A DNA stretch of 64,000 nt. Origin: Kineosporiaceae bacterium (GTDB lineage: Bacteria > Actinomycetota > Actinomycetes > Actinomycetales > Kineosporiaceae). A program made the position numbers and the translations under genes. This document shows, piece after piece, positions 1 through 8,722 of this stretch. Every line of letters begins with the position of its first letter. The first letter of the stretch is position 1. The stretch spans positions 1,178,001 through 1,242,000 of the forward strand of contig JADJPO010000001.1 of the NCBI GenBank assembly GCA_016713225.1, written 5' to 3'. Under the pieces are notes generated by a model. The model did no database searches. It saw only the letters and a program-made list of their open reading frames with translations, and was not told where the DNA came from.

Positions 1-421
1 TGCGTGCGTCGTCCGGCCGCAGCTCGCGAGCCCGGGCGATGTCGGCCTCGGCGCGTCGTCGGTCCAGCCTCACGGCATGGGCCAGAGCGCGGTGGGCGAG
101 GTGGTGAGCCGCCCAGGGTTCGAGGCGGATCGCCTCGCCGAACGCCGTCAGGGCGGTATCCGCGCGGCCGAGCATCAGCAGCGACCAGCCGACCTGGGCG
201 TGGCTCTCGGCGTCGTCCGGGGCTGCCGTGGCGGCCGCCATCGCCGCCTCGAAGGCCGCCTCGGGCTGATCGAGGCGCTGGTGGCACTCGCTGAGCAGTT
301 GCAGCGCGGCAGCATCGTGAGGTGCCACGCGCAGGGCGGCCTGGACGACGTCCAGGGCCGCTGCGGTACGCCCGGCCTCGAGCAGCAGCCAGGCCCGCTG
401 CAGGTGGGTGTCGTCGTGCAT
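1..421 (-). CDS. TPR-repeat protein (3' end outside window)
   Basis: The reverse strand reads a 140-residue open frame that runs off the left edge without a stop. It is rich in Ala, Leu, Arg and His and has the helix-turn-helix spacing of tetratricopeptide repeats, for example AWLLLEAGRTAAALDVVQ, then a run ending in VGWSLLMLGRADTALTAF, then IRLEP. TPR units are protein-interaction scaffolds; no catalytic motif is visible. The start is the first ATG after an in-frame stop that is also the stop of the upstream winged-helix gene 73 bases away, so the two probably share a transcript. Function and full length cannot be judged. Confidence 0.7.
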   Translation of the reverse strand, partial: MHDDTHLQRAWLLLEAGRTAAALDVVQAALRVAPHDAAALQLLSECHQRLDQPEAAFEAAMAAATAAPDDAESHAQVGWSLLMLGRADTALTAFGEAIRLEPWAAHHLAHRALAHAVRLDRRRAEADIARARELRPDDAR

Positions 422-493
422 GATGTCGGGTCGCCCGTCCGGGTGCTGTTCGGCCTCGAGGTCGGCGTCAGCGTAGATCAGGTTCCAGCTGGG

Positions 494-1609
494 TCAGGGC
501 GCCAGCAGGTCCTGAATGCGTTCGACCTCGGCGGCCAGCAGGGCGGCCGGCGGTTTCGGACGGTCGTCGAACAGGGTGACCCTCACCCGGTCGGCGGCGC
601 CGTCCTCGAGCTGCCAGGTGCCGACGACGCCGTCGGGTGTGGCCACGACGGGGGTGATCCAGCCGGCAGCGCGGCTGACGTCGGCGCGGTGCCCTGGCGG
701 GATCAGGTGCGCGTCACCGGTGCCGGGACCGAGCACGAACTGGTCGAAGGCGGGCAACAGTCGGACGGCGAGTGCCGGGTTCGCGGGGTCGGTGGCGGCC
801 AGGTCCTCGACGTCCTGGGTGCGGGCGAGCAGCCGGGTGCCCTCGACGTCGACCGGGGTCAGCTCCTCGCCCAGATCGGCGAACCATTGCCGCAGAGTCG
901 GTTTCGAGGTGGCGCCGCGCAGCAGCCAGGCGTCGAAGGCCGCCGGGTCGGCGGGTCCGAACGCGGCCAGGTAGGCCGGGATGGCGTGGCGCGCGGCGTC
1001 GTCCACGGCCATCAGCCCCGGCCAGCCGGGCGCCACGTCCTGCGGCCGGGTGAAGGTCACCTTGCTGCCCCGACTCGGCCCGTTGCACAGGATCCCTTGC
1101 CAGGCAAGGGGTTTGAGCGCCGATCCCCAGGACGAGGCGACCTGGTCGGCCAGCTGCGCGCCGTCCGGGCTCTCGCGCAGGTGAGCGACCAGCTCGTCCC
1201 GGGTGCGCGGTACCCCGTCCGCCAGTAACTCGGCCACGGCGGCCTCGAGCCGCTCGACCTGATCGAGCGTCAGGTACGTCTTCTGCCACGACCCCTTCGC
1301 CCAGGTGCGCGGCGCGGCGGCCAGGGTGAGGAACGCCGCGGCGTCCTCGGGGTGCAGCACGTGCAGGGTGCCGCGCATCGCCCAGGTACGCAGCAACTCG
1401 CCGCGCGCCAAAGCCGCCGCGAGCGTGTCATCGCGCCCGGCGCCGGTTGTGTCGAGCCGGACGGCGACCGCCAGCTCGGCCGCCGAGGTGACCTGGGCCT
1501 GTACCCCACACAACCGCCGCGCGGTGGCCACGGCCGAGCCCACGTCGAACTGCCGCCCCAACCGCCAGGCATGCACCTGCGACCAGGTCAGCGACGGCAC
1601 CGCGGGCAT
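494..1609 (-). CDS. Winged-helix DNA-binding (HTH_42/AlkZ-like) protein
   Basis: A 371-residue protein of the HTH_42 family, which includes the E. coli YcaQ and Streptomyces AlkZ DNA glycosylases that unhook interstrand crosslinks. The glycosylase family uses a Gln-x-Gln motif. Here Q37-A-Q39 sits in GVQAQ, the same numbering I recall for AlkZ. The middle carries the WAMRGTLHVL segment and the C-terminal part a PAFDQFVLG segment typical of the family. The frame stays open upstream to 2197, but that part is low-complexity antisense to the MFS gene and repeats, so the ATG opening MPAVPSLTW is chosen. A DNA-repair role is inference; many family members are uncharacterised. Confidence 0.8.
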   Translation of the reverse strand: MPAVPSLTWSQVHAWRLGRQFDVGSAVATARRLCGVQAQVTSAAELAVAVRLDTTGAGRDDTLAAALARGELLRTWAMRGTLHVLHPEDAAAFLTLAAAPRTWAKGSWQKTYLTLDQVERLEAAVAELLADGVPRTRDELVAHLRESPDGAQLADQVASSWGSALKPLAWQGILCNGPSRGSKVTFTRPQDVAPGWPGLMAVDDAARHAIPAYLAAFGPADPAAFDAWLLRGATSKPTLRQWFADLGEELTPVDVEGTRLLARTQDVEDLAATDPANPALAVRLLPAFDQFVLGPGTGDAHLIPPGHRADVSRAAGWITPVVATPDGVVGTWQLEDGAADRVRVTLFDDRPKPPAALLAAEVERIQDLLAP

Positions 1610-1629
1610 ACCCCAACCCTGCCACGACA

Positions 1630-1687
1630 ACCCCCAGCCACCCCAGCCACCCCACCCACCCCCCAGCCACCCCAGCCACCCCCACCG
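1630..1687. repeat. C-rich tandem repeat (CCACCCCAG-like)
   Basis: About 58 bases of imperfect CCACCCCAGC units form a strand bias of C runs of three to six. The G-rich complement has enough G runs for a possible quadruplex. It lies between the divergent starts of the winged-helix gene and the MFS gene and abuts repeat copy A1. A second G-rich stretch of similar character follows copy A2 near 3241-3285. Confidence 0.6.
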
Positions 1688-1790
1688 AACCCGCTCATGC
1701 TCCGCAGGTGCCCGTCCATGCTCCGCGCGTGACGCTTTGACACCGTTGACAGGGGCTCTGGGAGTGTCACCCGCGGAGCATGAGCAGGTT
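1686..1790 (+). repeat. Family A inverted-repeat element, copy A1
   Basis: This 105-bp block begins with GAACCCGCTCATGCTCCGC and ends with GCGGAGCATGAGCAGGTT, which are inverted copies of each other. A second CATGCTCCGC lies just inside the left end (1714-1726). The interior (TTTGACA..CGTTGACA..GTGTCA) aligns with the reverse complement of copy A2. The three copies in the window have matching length, ends and interior, as expected of a non-autonomous mobile element of MITE or REP type. It occupies the promoter side of the MFS gene. Confidence 0.75.
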
Positions 1791-1873
1791 TGTCCCGGGG
1801 GCTCGAGCGGGCCGGGAATGAGCGAGGTCGAGGCGGGGTTGTCGCGAGAGCCACCGAGGAGGCCAACCCGCTC

Positions 1874-3130
1874 GTGAGTCCCACGTTCACCGCGCTGCAG
1901 CACCCGAACTATCGGCGCTGGGCGGTGGGGGCGCTGATCTCGAACACCGGCACGTGGATGCAGCGGGTGGCGCAGGACTGGCTCGTCCTGACCGTGTTGA
2001 CTGCCGACTCCGGCCTCGCCGTGGGCATCACGACCGGCCTGCAGTTCGCCCCCATGTTGCTGTTCGCCCCCGTGGCCGGGGTGTTGGCCGATCGGTTCGA
2101 CCGCCGCCGACTGCTCATGGCCACCCAGGCCACCTCGGCGCTGACAGCCCTGGTGCTCGGCGTCCTGGTCGTCAGCGGCGTCGCCGAGCTCTGGCACGTC
2201 TACCTGCTGGCGGCGCTGCTCGGCACGGTGAGCGCCGTCGATGCCCCCGCGCGGCAGGCATTCGTCTCACAACTGGTGCCCGAGGTCGATCTGCCCAACG
2301 CGGTGGGGCTCAACAGCGCCTCGTTCCATGGCGGACGGCTGATCGGTCCCGGGGTGGCGGGCCTGTTGATCCACTGGCTGGGTACCGGCCCGGTGTTCCT
2401 GATCAACGCGGCGTCCTTCGGCGCCGTCCTGATCTCGTTGGCCCGGATGCACCGGCCAGACCTGATCGCCTCGCCGCGTCCGGCCGCTGGGCGGGGCGGA
2501 CTGCGTGCCGGGCTCGGCTATGTGCGACGCCGTCCGCAGATCATGGTGACCATGGCCCTGGTCGGCGTGGTCGGCACCTTCGGGCTGAACTTCCAGCTCA
2601 CCACGGCGCTGATGGCGCGGCTGGCGTTTCACAAGGGCGCTGGCGAGTACGGCCTGCTGGGCTCGGTGATGGCGATCGGATCGCTGGCCGGGGCGTTGCT
2701 GGCGGCTCGGCGTGAACGTCCGGGACTGCCGTTGGTGGTGGGGGCCACGCTCGCCTTCGGGGTGAGCTCTGTCGTGGCGGCCCTGATGCCCAGCTATCTG
2801 ACCTTCGCACTGGCGCTGATCCCCGTCGGACTGTGCGCCCTGACCCTGATGACCGCCGCGAACACGAGCGTGCAGCTGGCCACCGAGCCCGCGATGCGTG
2901 GCCGGGTGATGGCGCTCTACATCGCGATCTTCATGGGCGGGACGCCGGTCGGGTCACCGATCGTGGGCTGGGTCGGGGAGCAGTTCGGCGCTCGCTGGAC
3001 GATTCTCGGCGGCGGCCTGGTGACGCTGGCGGCGGGCCTGGTGGCGCTCGCCTGGTTGATCATCGGACGCCGGCGCGCGGCGTCCGGGGTCACCGACGAT
3101 CTGCGTGCGGCGAGTGACGTCCTGCGCTGA
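1874..3130 (+). CDS. MFS transporter (EntS/MFS_3-like exporter)
   Basis: A 418-residue integral membrane protein of the major facilitator superfamily. It opens with FTALQHPNYRRWAVGALIS and NTGTWMQRVAQDWLVL, the typical start of the MFS_3 (enterobactin-exporter-like) group. The loop 2-3 signature appears as GVLADRFDRRRLL, and about twelve hydrophobic segments follow. Substrate is unknown; drug or siderophore efflux is usual in the family. The GTG start at 1874 is preceded by GAGGAGG at 1856-1862. An in-frame TTG at 1790 would begin inside repeat A1 and add a non-conserved leader, so it is rejected. The gene is monocistronic and convergent with ribokinase. Confidence 0.85.
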   Translation: MSPTFTALQHPNYRRWAVGALISNTGTWMQRVAQDWLVLTVLTADSGLAVGITTGLQFAPMLLFAPVAGVLADRFDRRRLLMATQATSALTALVLGVLVVSGVAELWHVYLLAALLGTVSAVDAPARQAFVSQLVPEVDLPNAVGLNSASFHGGRLIGPGVAGLLIHWLGTGPVFLINAASFGAVLISLARMHRPDLIASPRPAAGRGGLRAGLGYVRRRPQIMVTMALVGVVGTFGLNFQLTTALMARLAFHKGAGEYGLLGSVMAIGSLAGALLAARRERPGLPLVVGATLAFGVSSVVAALMPSYLTFALALIPVGLCALTLMTAANTSVQLATEPAMRGRVMALYIAIFMGGTPVGSPIVGWVGEQFGARWTILGGGLVTLAAGLVALAWLIIGRRRAASGVTDDLRAASDVLR

Positions 3131-3141
3131 CGCGCCCTGCC

Positions 3142-3248
3142 CCAACCCGACCATGCTCCGTGGCTGACACGTGAGAGCGCAAGACAACGCTGTCAAACCG
3201 TCAGCTGCGGAGTATCGACGGGCACCTGCGGAGCATGAGCGGGTTGGG
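3142..3248 (-). repeat. Family A inverted-repeat element, copy A2
   Basis: This 107-bp block starts with CCAACCCGACCATGCTCCG and ends with TGCGGAGCATGAGCGGGTTG. The inner secondary copy (GCGGAGTAT) is on the right side, so the element is inverted relative to A1. Its reverse complement matches the A1 interior (TGACGGTTTGACAGCGTTG against TGACGCTTTGACACCGTTG). It lies between the convergent 3' ends of the MFS and ribokinase genes. Confidence 0.75.
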
Positions 3249-3269
3249 TGGGGGTGCGGGTTGGGTGGG

Positions 3270-4193
3270 TCAGGGGGTGAGGAGGGTGTCGACCTCGGCC
3301 TCGGTGGGGATCGAGGGGACGGCGCCGGGGCGGGTGGTGGCCAACGCGCCGGTGGCGCAGCCGCGGCGCAGGGCCGCGGCCACCGGCAGGCCGCGAGCCA
3401 GGGCGGCGACGAACCCGCCGCAGAAGGCGTCCCCGGCGGCGGTGGTGTCGACCGGGTCCACCCGAAAAGCCTCGAGGGTGTACTCGGCGCTGTCCGGGCC
3501 GACGGCGATCGCCCCGCGCGCGCCGAGGGTGATCACCACCGCCCGGGGGCCGTGCTCACGCAGCCGCCGGGCGACGTCCAGGGCGGCCTCGGACGTCGCC
3601 ACGCTCACCGGCTCGCCCAACACCAGCGAGGCCTCGAACTCGTTGGGGATCAACCAGTCCACCTCGGCCAGCACCTCGGCCGGCAGCGTGATGGCCGGCG
3701 CCGGGTTCAGCACGGTGATCGCCCCGGACCGCCGGCCGAGATGCAACGCGGCGGCGACGCCGTCCAGTGGGGTCTCGAGTTGGCACAGCACCACGGCAGG
3801 CGGCGAGGCGAGTGCGGCGAAGGCCGCCTCCACCCGGTCGGGGGTCAGCGCGGCGTTCGCCCCGGCCACCACGATGATCCGGTTGGCCGCCGTGTCGTCC
3901 ACGCTGATCAACGCGACGCCACTCGCGCCGGGCACGGTCGCCACGGCCGAGGTGTCCACCCCCGCCGTACCCGCCTGATCGAGCAGGAACGCGCCCAGGT
4001 CGTCCTCCCCGACGCAGCCCAGCATCAGGGTGCTCGCCCCACCTCGTGCCGCGGCCACCGCCTGATTGAGCCCCTTGCCCCCGGCGGCCCGGGCAAAGGC
4101 GTGCCCGTGCACCGTCTCGCCGTCACCGGGCAGACGTTCGGCGTACGCGACCAGATCGGCGTTGAGGCTTCCCACCACCAGCACCTGGCTCAC
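3270..4193 (-). CDS. rbsK: Ribokinase-family carbohydrate kinase
   Basis: A 307-residue PfkB-family kinase that probably phosphorylates ribose at O5 with ATP to feed the pentose phosphate pathway. The N-terminus has GSLNADLV, followed by the sugar-binding GGKGLNQAVA (residues 38-47), and the C-terminal half has DTTAAGDAFCGG with the catalytic Asp and anion hole. Length is normal for ribokinase. Its ATG overlaps the stop of the upstream dioxygenase gene by four bases, so the two are translationally coupled. No ribose transporter or LacI regulator is adjacent, so another pentose or a nucleoside sugar is possible. Confidence 0.85.
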   Translation of the reverse strand: MSQVLVVGSLNADLVAYAERLPGDGETVHGHAFARAAGGKGLNQAVAAARGGASTLMLGCVGEDDLGAFLLDQAGTAGVDTSAVATVPGASGVALISVDDTAANRIIVVAGANAALTPDRVEAAFAALASPPAVVLCQLETPLDGVAAALHLGRRSGAITVLNPAPAITLPAEVLAEVDWLIPNEFEASLVLGEPVSVATSEAALDVARRLREHGPRAVVITLGARGAIAVGPDSAEYTLEAFRVDPVDTTAAGDAFCGGFVAALARGLPVAAALRRGCATGALATTRPGAVPSIPTEAEVDTLLTP

Positions 4194-5026
4194 GACGCAT
4201 CACCCGGCCAGACCACGGGGAACAGCGGGTGGTCGAGCTCGGCGCCGTCGGCCAGCTCGGCCTCCAGGTGCTCGAACGGCGGCGAGGTGCGCCAGCGTCG
4301 CGGCGCGTGCCGGCTCAGGCAGGACAGGTAGCGCAACGACAGCACCCGGCGCCGCCCGACGAACGGGAACCCCGGGGCACCGTGCACGGTGAGGAAGTCG
4401 AAGAAGATCGCGTCGCCGGGAGCCATCTCGAATCGCCTGATGTCGAAGGTCTTCCGGCTCGACTCGATGTCGGGCAGCTCGGCCAGCGACCCCTCGGGGA
4501 ACCACTTGGCCTCGCCGGTCAGGAACGTGCGCGGCATCAGCCACGGCCCGCGGTGGGTGGCGGCGACCAGCTCGAGACACCCCTCCTCGGGCACCGGGTC
4601 GACCGGGATCCACGCCGAGGTACCCAGCCCGTCGACGTTGTAGTACGGCTGGTCCTGATGCCAGGGCGTGCGCTGCCGGGTGCCGCCCTCCTTGACCAGC
4701 ACGTGATCGTGATAGAACCGCACCGGCCCGTCGGCTCCCGCCGCGGCCATCAGCTGGGCGGCGATGCGGGGTACTGCCGAGGTGCGGGCCAGGGCCTCGA
4801 TCTCGGGCACCTGCTGCCAGCGCCGGAAGTCCTCGACGAATCGACCCGGGTCGTCGCGGCGGCTCGCCGTCTGAGCCAACGGCCCCGGTTCGGCGAGCAC
4901 CCGCTCGATCCCGGCCCGCGCCAGCTCCACCTGCTCCGGCGTCAGCAGCCCGCGCACCAGGGTCACGCCGTCGCGCGCGTACTGCTCGGCCTGTCCCGCC
5001 GTGAGCACGGGTTCCGTGGGCTCCAT
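4190..5026 (-). CDS. Phytanoyl-CoA dioxygenase family protein
   Basis: A 278-residue non-haem Fe(II)/2-oxoglutarate oxygenase of the PhyH family. The iron site can be read as WHQDQPYY (His-x-Asp) and the distal His in FLTVHGAPG, with the 2-oxoglutarate-binding Arg probably in RRRVLSLRYL. These enzymes hydroxylate small molecules or lipids; the substrate cannot be inferred. It overlaps ribokinase by four bases and forms a two-gene operon with it, so a joint catabolic role is possible. Upstream lies a 13-bp inverted repeat at 5061-5111 that could be its operator. Confidence 0.82.
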   Translation of the reverse strand: MEPTEPVLTAGQAEQYARDGVTLVRGLLTPEQVELARAGIERVLAEPGPLAQTASRRDDPGRFVEDFRRWQQVPEIEALARTSAVPRIAAQLMAAAGADGPVRFYHDHVLVKEGGTRQRTPWHQDQPYYNVDGLGTSAWIPVDPVPEEGCLELVAATHRGPWLMPRTFLTGEAKWFPEGSLAELPDIESSRKTFDIRRFEMAPGDAIFFDFLTVHGAPGFPFVGRRRVLSLRYLSCLSRHAPRRWRTSPPFEHLEAELADGAELDHPLFPVVWPGDAS

Positions 5027-5060
5027 GGCCTCGGATCGTAGGCGCGGCCGTGAAGATCGT

Positions 5061-5111
5061 CGTCCGGAATCCGATTTGTGCGCACATCATCCCGGATCCG
5101 GATTCCGGACG
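5061..5111. promoter_or_regulatory. Perfect 13-bp inverted repeat
   Basis: Arms CGTCCGGAATCCG (5061-5073) and CGGATTCCGGACG (5099-5111) are exact inverted copies separated by 25 bases. The repeat lies in the 102-bp gap between the CPBP gene stop and the dioxygenase start. It could be a dimeric repressor operator for the dioxygenase-ribokinase pair or a terminator of the CPBP gene; there is no T tract on the reverse strand, which favours an operator. Confidence 0.45.
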
Positions 5112-5128
5112 GTGATCTCGAGGCCGGC

Positions 5129-5956
5129 TCAGCCCAGGCCCAGCGCCCCGGCGAACAGTTGATAGCCGACGAACGCCACGACATCGAGCAGGGTGTGGGC
5201 GATCACCAACGGCATCACCCGGCCGCGACGGCGGAAGTACTCCGCGAACACCAGCCCCATCACGGCATTCCCGACGAACGGCCCGAACCCCTGATAGAGG
5301 TGGTAGGCGCCGCGCAGTACCGCGCTGACCCCGAAACAGGCCCAGGTCGGCCAGCCGATCCGGCGCAACCGGGTGAGCAGGTACCCGACCACGATGACCT
5401 CTTCGAGCAGGGCGTTCTTGAGCGCCTGCACCACGAGCACCGGCACCGTCCACCAGTACGCGTTGAGGGCCGAGGCGACCACCCCCACGGTGATACCCAG
5501 TTCACGGCCCACGAAGTAGAGCCCCAGCCCGGGCAGGCCGATCACCGCCGCGAGCAGGACGCCGTGTAGCAGGTCGCGCACCGGCGCCGCGCCGTCCAGC
5601 CCGAGCCGGCGGGCACCCGAGCGCACCAGGTCACCGGCCGGTTCGGCGAGCAGCCAGAGCACCAGGACGACGGGTATCAGGGTGACCGCGATGCCGGCGA
5701 GTTGATAACTCAGGTCGAGGTAGGGCCGCGGACTGACCGAGCGGTTGACGGTCGCGGTCTGCGCCGCCAGCGGTGGCCCGGCGGTGAGCTTGCCGGCCAG
5801 GTCGATCACCGCATAGAGCGCCGAGGCGGCCAGTGACAGTCCCAGCACGATCCAGATCTCGGCGATGGTCCGTGCTCGGGGACCGGCCGAGGGCAGCTGA
5901 TCGACCGACCGGGACGGCGGCGTCGGCGGTTCGTCTGGTTGCGCAGCGGCGCTCAT
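5129..5956 (-). CDS. CPBP family intramembrane metalloprotease
   Basis: A 275-residue multi-pass membrane protein of the CPBP (CAAX prenyl protease/bacteriocin-processing, Abi) family. The signature motif 1 appears as LLEEVIVVGYLL (Glu-Glu), and motif 2 as the later NAVMGLVFAEYF followed by VIAHTLLDV with the His. In place of the usual EExxxR the residue after the Glu pair context is Gly-Tyr, so activity is not certain. ATG at 5956 is chosen; a TTG at 5971 adds five residues. It is divergent from sdaA with a 50-bp gap. Substrate unknown. Confidence 0.82.
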   Translation of the reverse strand: MSAAAQPDEPPTPPSRSVDQLPSAGPRARTIAEIWIVLGLSLAASALYAVIDLAGKLTAGPPLAAQTATVNRSVSPRPYLDLSYQLAGIAVTLIPVVLVLWLLAEPAGDLVRSGARRLGLDGAAPVRDLLHGVLLAAVIGLPGLGLYFVGRELGITVGVVASALNAYWWTVPVLVVQALKNALLEEVIVVGYLLTRLRRIGWPTWACFGVSAVLRGAYHLYQGFGPFVGNAVMGLVFAEYFRRRGRVMPLVIAHTLLDVVAFVGYQLFAGALGLG

Positions 5957-6006
5957 GGGGTCATCATCCAACGTCCCCTCTCACCGGCCGACCGAAGTGA
6001 GCCCGC

Positions 6007-7377
6007 ATGGCGATCAGCGTGTTCGACCTGTTCTCGATCGGCATCGGGCCGTCGAGCTCGCACACCGTCGGCCCGATGCGGGCGGCGCGGATGTTCACCG
6101 AACGCCTGGTCGCCGACGGCGTGCTGGACCGCGTGGCCGGGGTGCGGGCCGAGTTGTTCGGCTCGCTCGGAGCGACCGGGCACGGCCACGGCAGCGTGGG
6201 TGCCGTCGTCCTGGGTCTGATGGGTGAACTGCCCGAGAGCGTGGACGTCGACGCGGCGCCGGCTCTGGTCGGCACCGTGCGGGCCTCGGGGCTGCTGCGA
6301 TTGCACGGCGGGCGCGAGGTGGCGTTCGACCTCGGTGAACACGTGGTGATGCACCGGCGCAAGACCCTTCCGTTGCACCCCAACGGAATGCGGTTCGCCG
6401 CCCTGGACGCCGCAGGGGCCGAGCTGGCCGCACGGATCTACTACTCGGTCGGTGGCGGTTTCGTCGCGGGGGAGGACGGCGCCGAGCCGGTGACGCCCGA
6501 CACCACGCCGCTGCCGATGCCGTTCAGCACCGGCGACCGACTGCTGGAGCTGACCGTCGAACACGGCCTGTCGATCAGTGAGGTGATGCGCCGCAACGAG
6601 TTGGCCTGGCGCAGCGAGGACGAGATCCATGACGGGCTGCTCACCATCTGGCAGGTGATGCAGGCCTGCGTGCGGCGTGGCTGCGAGACCGACGGGGTGC
6701 TGCCTGGCGGGTTGAAGGTCGAGCGGCGGGCGCACGCCTTGTTCAACCAACTCACCGCCGAGGCCGGGCAGTGGCACGACCCGTTGCACGCCATGGACTG
6801 GGTGAACCTCTACGCGTTGGCGGTCAACGAGGAGAACGCCTCCGGCGGCCGGGTGGTGACCGCCCCGACGAACGGGGCCGCGGGGATCATCCCCGCGGTG
6901 TTGCACTACTACCGCAACTTCGTCCCCGGCTCGACCGAGGAGGGCGTGGTGCGGTTCCTGCTCACCGCGGGCGCGATCGGGGTGATCTACAAGACCACGG
7001 CCTCGATCTCGGGTGCCGAGGTGGGCTGTCAGGGTGAGGTCGGATCGGCCTGTTCCATGGCAGCCGCCGGGCTGGCCGAGGCGATGGGCGGCAGCCCCGC
7101 CCAGGTCGAGAACGCCGCCGAGATCGCCATGGAACACAACCTCGGACTGACCTGCGACCCGGTGGGGGGTCTGGTGCAGATCCCGTGCATCGAACGCAAC
7201 GCGATGGCTGCCGTGAAGGCGATCAACGCCGTCCGGATGGCCTTGCGCGGCAACGGAACCCACATCGTCTCGCTCGACAACGTGGTGAAGACGATGCGCG
7301 AGACCGGCGCCGACATGAAGGTGAAGTACAAGGAGACCTCACGCGGCGGGCTCGCCGTCAACGTCATCGAATGCTGA
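6007..7377 (+). CDS. sdaA: L-serine ammonia-lyase (single-chain)
   Basis: A 456-residue iron-sulfur L-serine dehydratase converting L-serine to pyruvate and ammonia. The N-terminal beta domain opens with FDLFSIGIGPSSSHTVGPM. The C-terminal alpha domain has GCQGEVGSACSMAAAG and CDPVGGLVQIPCIERN, which supply the cysteines for the oxygen-labile [4Fe-4S] cluster. Length and order match the fused SdaA type. It is monocistronic; its last 14 bases overlap the convergent DUF2510 gene. Together with serC in this window it concerns serine turnover, though the genes are not linked. Confidence 0.95.
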   Translation: MAISVFDLFSIGIGPSSSHTVGPMRAARMFTERLVADGVLDRVAGVRAELFGSLGATGHGHGSVGAVVLGLMGELPESVDVDAAPALVGTVRASGLLRLHGGREVAFDLGEHVVMHRRKTLPLHPNGMRFAALDAAGAELAARIYYSVGGGFVAGEDGAEPVTPDTTPLPMPFSTGDRLLELTVEHGLSISEVMRRNELAWRSEDEIHDGLLTIWQVMQACVRRGCETDGVLPGGLKVERRAHALFNQLTAEAGQWHDPLHAMDWVNLYALAVNEENASGGRVVTAPTNGAAGIIPAVLHYYRNFVPGSTEEGVVRFLLTAGAIGVIYKTTASISGAEVGCQGEVGSACSMAAAGLAEAMGGSPAQVENAAEIAMEHNLGLTCDPVGGLVQIPCIERNAMAAVKAINAVRMALRGNGTHIVSLDNVVKTMRETGADMKVKYKETSRGGLAVNVIEC

Positions 7378-8722
7378 TCAGCTCCGGCTGCCAGGCGGTG
7401 CCGGCGAATCGGCCAGACCCTCGCTCTGGTTCACGTCGAAGGCTCACGGTCTGGTGCGGCGCCTCGCCGCTCCCGCCCGTGACCTGCGGGACAACCGTGA
7501 ACACCACACTCTGCTCGGGGCAGTAGCGGTTCCCGATGGCCGTGTACGGCATGAGCACCGAGACCCGGGCCGACCAGTCGGCAGCCGCCCAGTAGCCCGG
7601 TGCCAGGTCCCCCTCGGTCACGGTCAGGGAGAAGGTCAGCGTGTCGGTGACGACCTTCTGGGCACAACTGCTCGCCGGGGTCTTCAGCGAGCCGGTGTAC
7701 CTCGCGCCCCGGCGGGTCAGCTTCACCGTGAACGGCAGGTCGGTCAGTGTGCCGTCGACCGTGAGATCGCAGGAGCCGCCCGAGCAGGCGGGGCTGAAGC
7801 TCCAGGTCGCGGCGGTGGTCTGGCCGGTTCGCAACCGGGTGCCGTGATTCTCGGTGACCTTGATGCTCACGTCCCAGGCGCCGTCCAGCCGGGCGTCGGC
7901 CACGAGGCGATCGACGGTGTGCAGTTCGACCGGCGCCGACGGGTCGGAGCGCATCCCCTCGCGCACCGCCAGGACCGTGTAGTGCAGGTATCGGCCGGAC
8001 GGGGCGGTCGTGTCGGTGTAGGACGTCGCGCTGCCCTCGATGGTGGCCAGATCGATGCCATCGCGCTGCACCACGTACTCGTCGGGCGGTCCGTCGATCG
8101 GCGGCTCCCAGCCGAACCGGGCCGACGTGGACGACGTGCCCACGTCGTGCAACTCGCTGGCCCCCCACGGTGGCGTCCGGACCACGAGCTCGGCCGAGGG
8201 TGCCGTACTGGTGCCGGACCGCACCGCGCGCACCGTGTAGTGATAGCCGGTCCGCGGTGACAGATCGCGGTCCTCGTACCGGGTCGTGTTCTCCAGCGTG
8301 GCCACGTCCTGACCGTCACGACTGAGCACGAACAGGTCGACGGGCGGGCCGGGCGGGGCCATCCAGGTCAGGTCGACCGTGTTCGAGCGGACCACGATGG
8401 CGGCCAGATCTCGCGGCCCGGGTTCCGGACGCAGCAGTGTCATCGTGGCGGCGGCCGCGCCCGAGAGCAGCAGCACGCCGACGATCACGGTGGTCGCGAT
8501 CAATCGCCGTCGGGGCCGTCTGGTCGACCGGGGGACGACGGGTGGCAGCAGCTGTGGCAGCGGCGGCGGCTGCGGCGGCAGGGGCGGTGGAGTGGCGGCC
8601 TGGGCGTCCTGCATCCCCTCGGAGACGGTCGAGGTCCAGGCGTGGCCGTCCCAATAGCGGTAGCGGTGCGCACCCGAGGGGTCCGGGTACCACCCTGCCT
8701 CCGCCGACGGGGAATCCAGCAC
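7364..8722 (-). CDS. DUF2510 and fibronectin type III membrane protein
   Basis: A 452-residue protein with an N-terminal DUF2510 (AGWYPDPSG..RYWDGHAWT, residues about 9-30), a Pro-rich linker, one membrane segment after RRPRRRLI (about residues 72-92), then two fibronectin type III-like domains facing outward (EYVVQRDG and YTVRAVRSG strands). A C-terminal beta-rich domain follows with paired cysteines such as CSGGSCDLTVDG. The topology suggests a cytoplasmic DUF2510 and an extracellular binding region. It is a paralogue of the gene at 10319-11694. Start is GTG. Function unknown. Confidence 0.75.
   Translation of the reverse strand: MLDSPSAEAGWYPDPSGAHRYRYWDGHAWTSTVSEGMQDAQAATPPPLPPQPPPLPQLLPPVVPRSTRRPRRRLIATTVIVGVLLLSGAAAATMTLLRPEPGPRDLAAIVVRSNTVDLTWMAPPGPPVDLFVLSRDGQDVATLENTTRYEDRDLSPRTGYHYTVRAVRSGTSTAPSAELVVRTPPWGASELHDVGTSSTSARFGWEPPIDGPPDEYVVQRDGIDLATIEGSATSYTDTTAPSGRYLHYTVLAVREGMRSDPSAPVELHTVDRLVADARLDGAWDVSIKVTENHGTRLRTGQTTAATWSFSPACSGGSCDLTVDGTLTDLPFTVKLTRRGARYTGSLKTPASSCAQKVVTDTLTFSLTVTEGDLAPGYWAAADWSARVSVLMPYTAIGNRYCPEQSVVFTVVPQVTGGSGEAPHQTVSLRREPERGSGRFAGTAWQPELISIR

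Noticed and set aside
77..1228. 383-residue forward open frame
   Set aside because: It runs antisense to the TPR and AlkZ-like genes and shows only Gly/Val/Arg-rich sequence.
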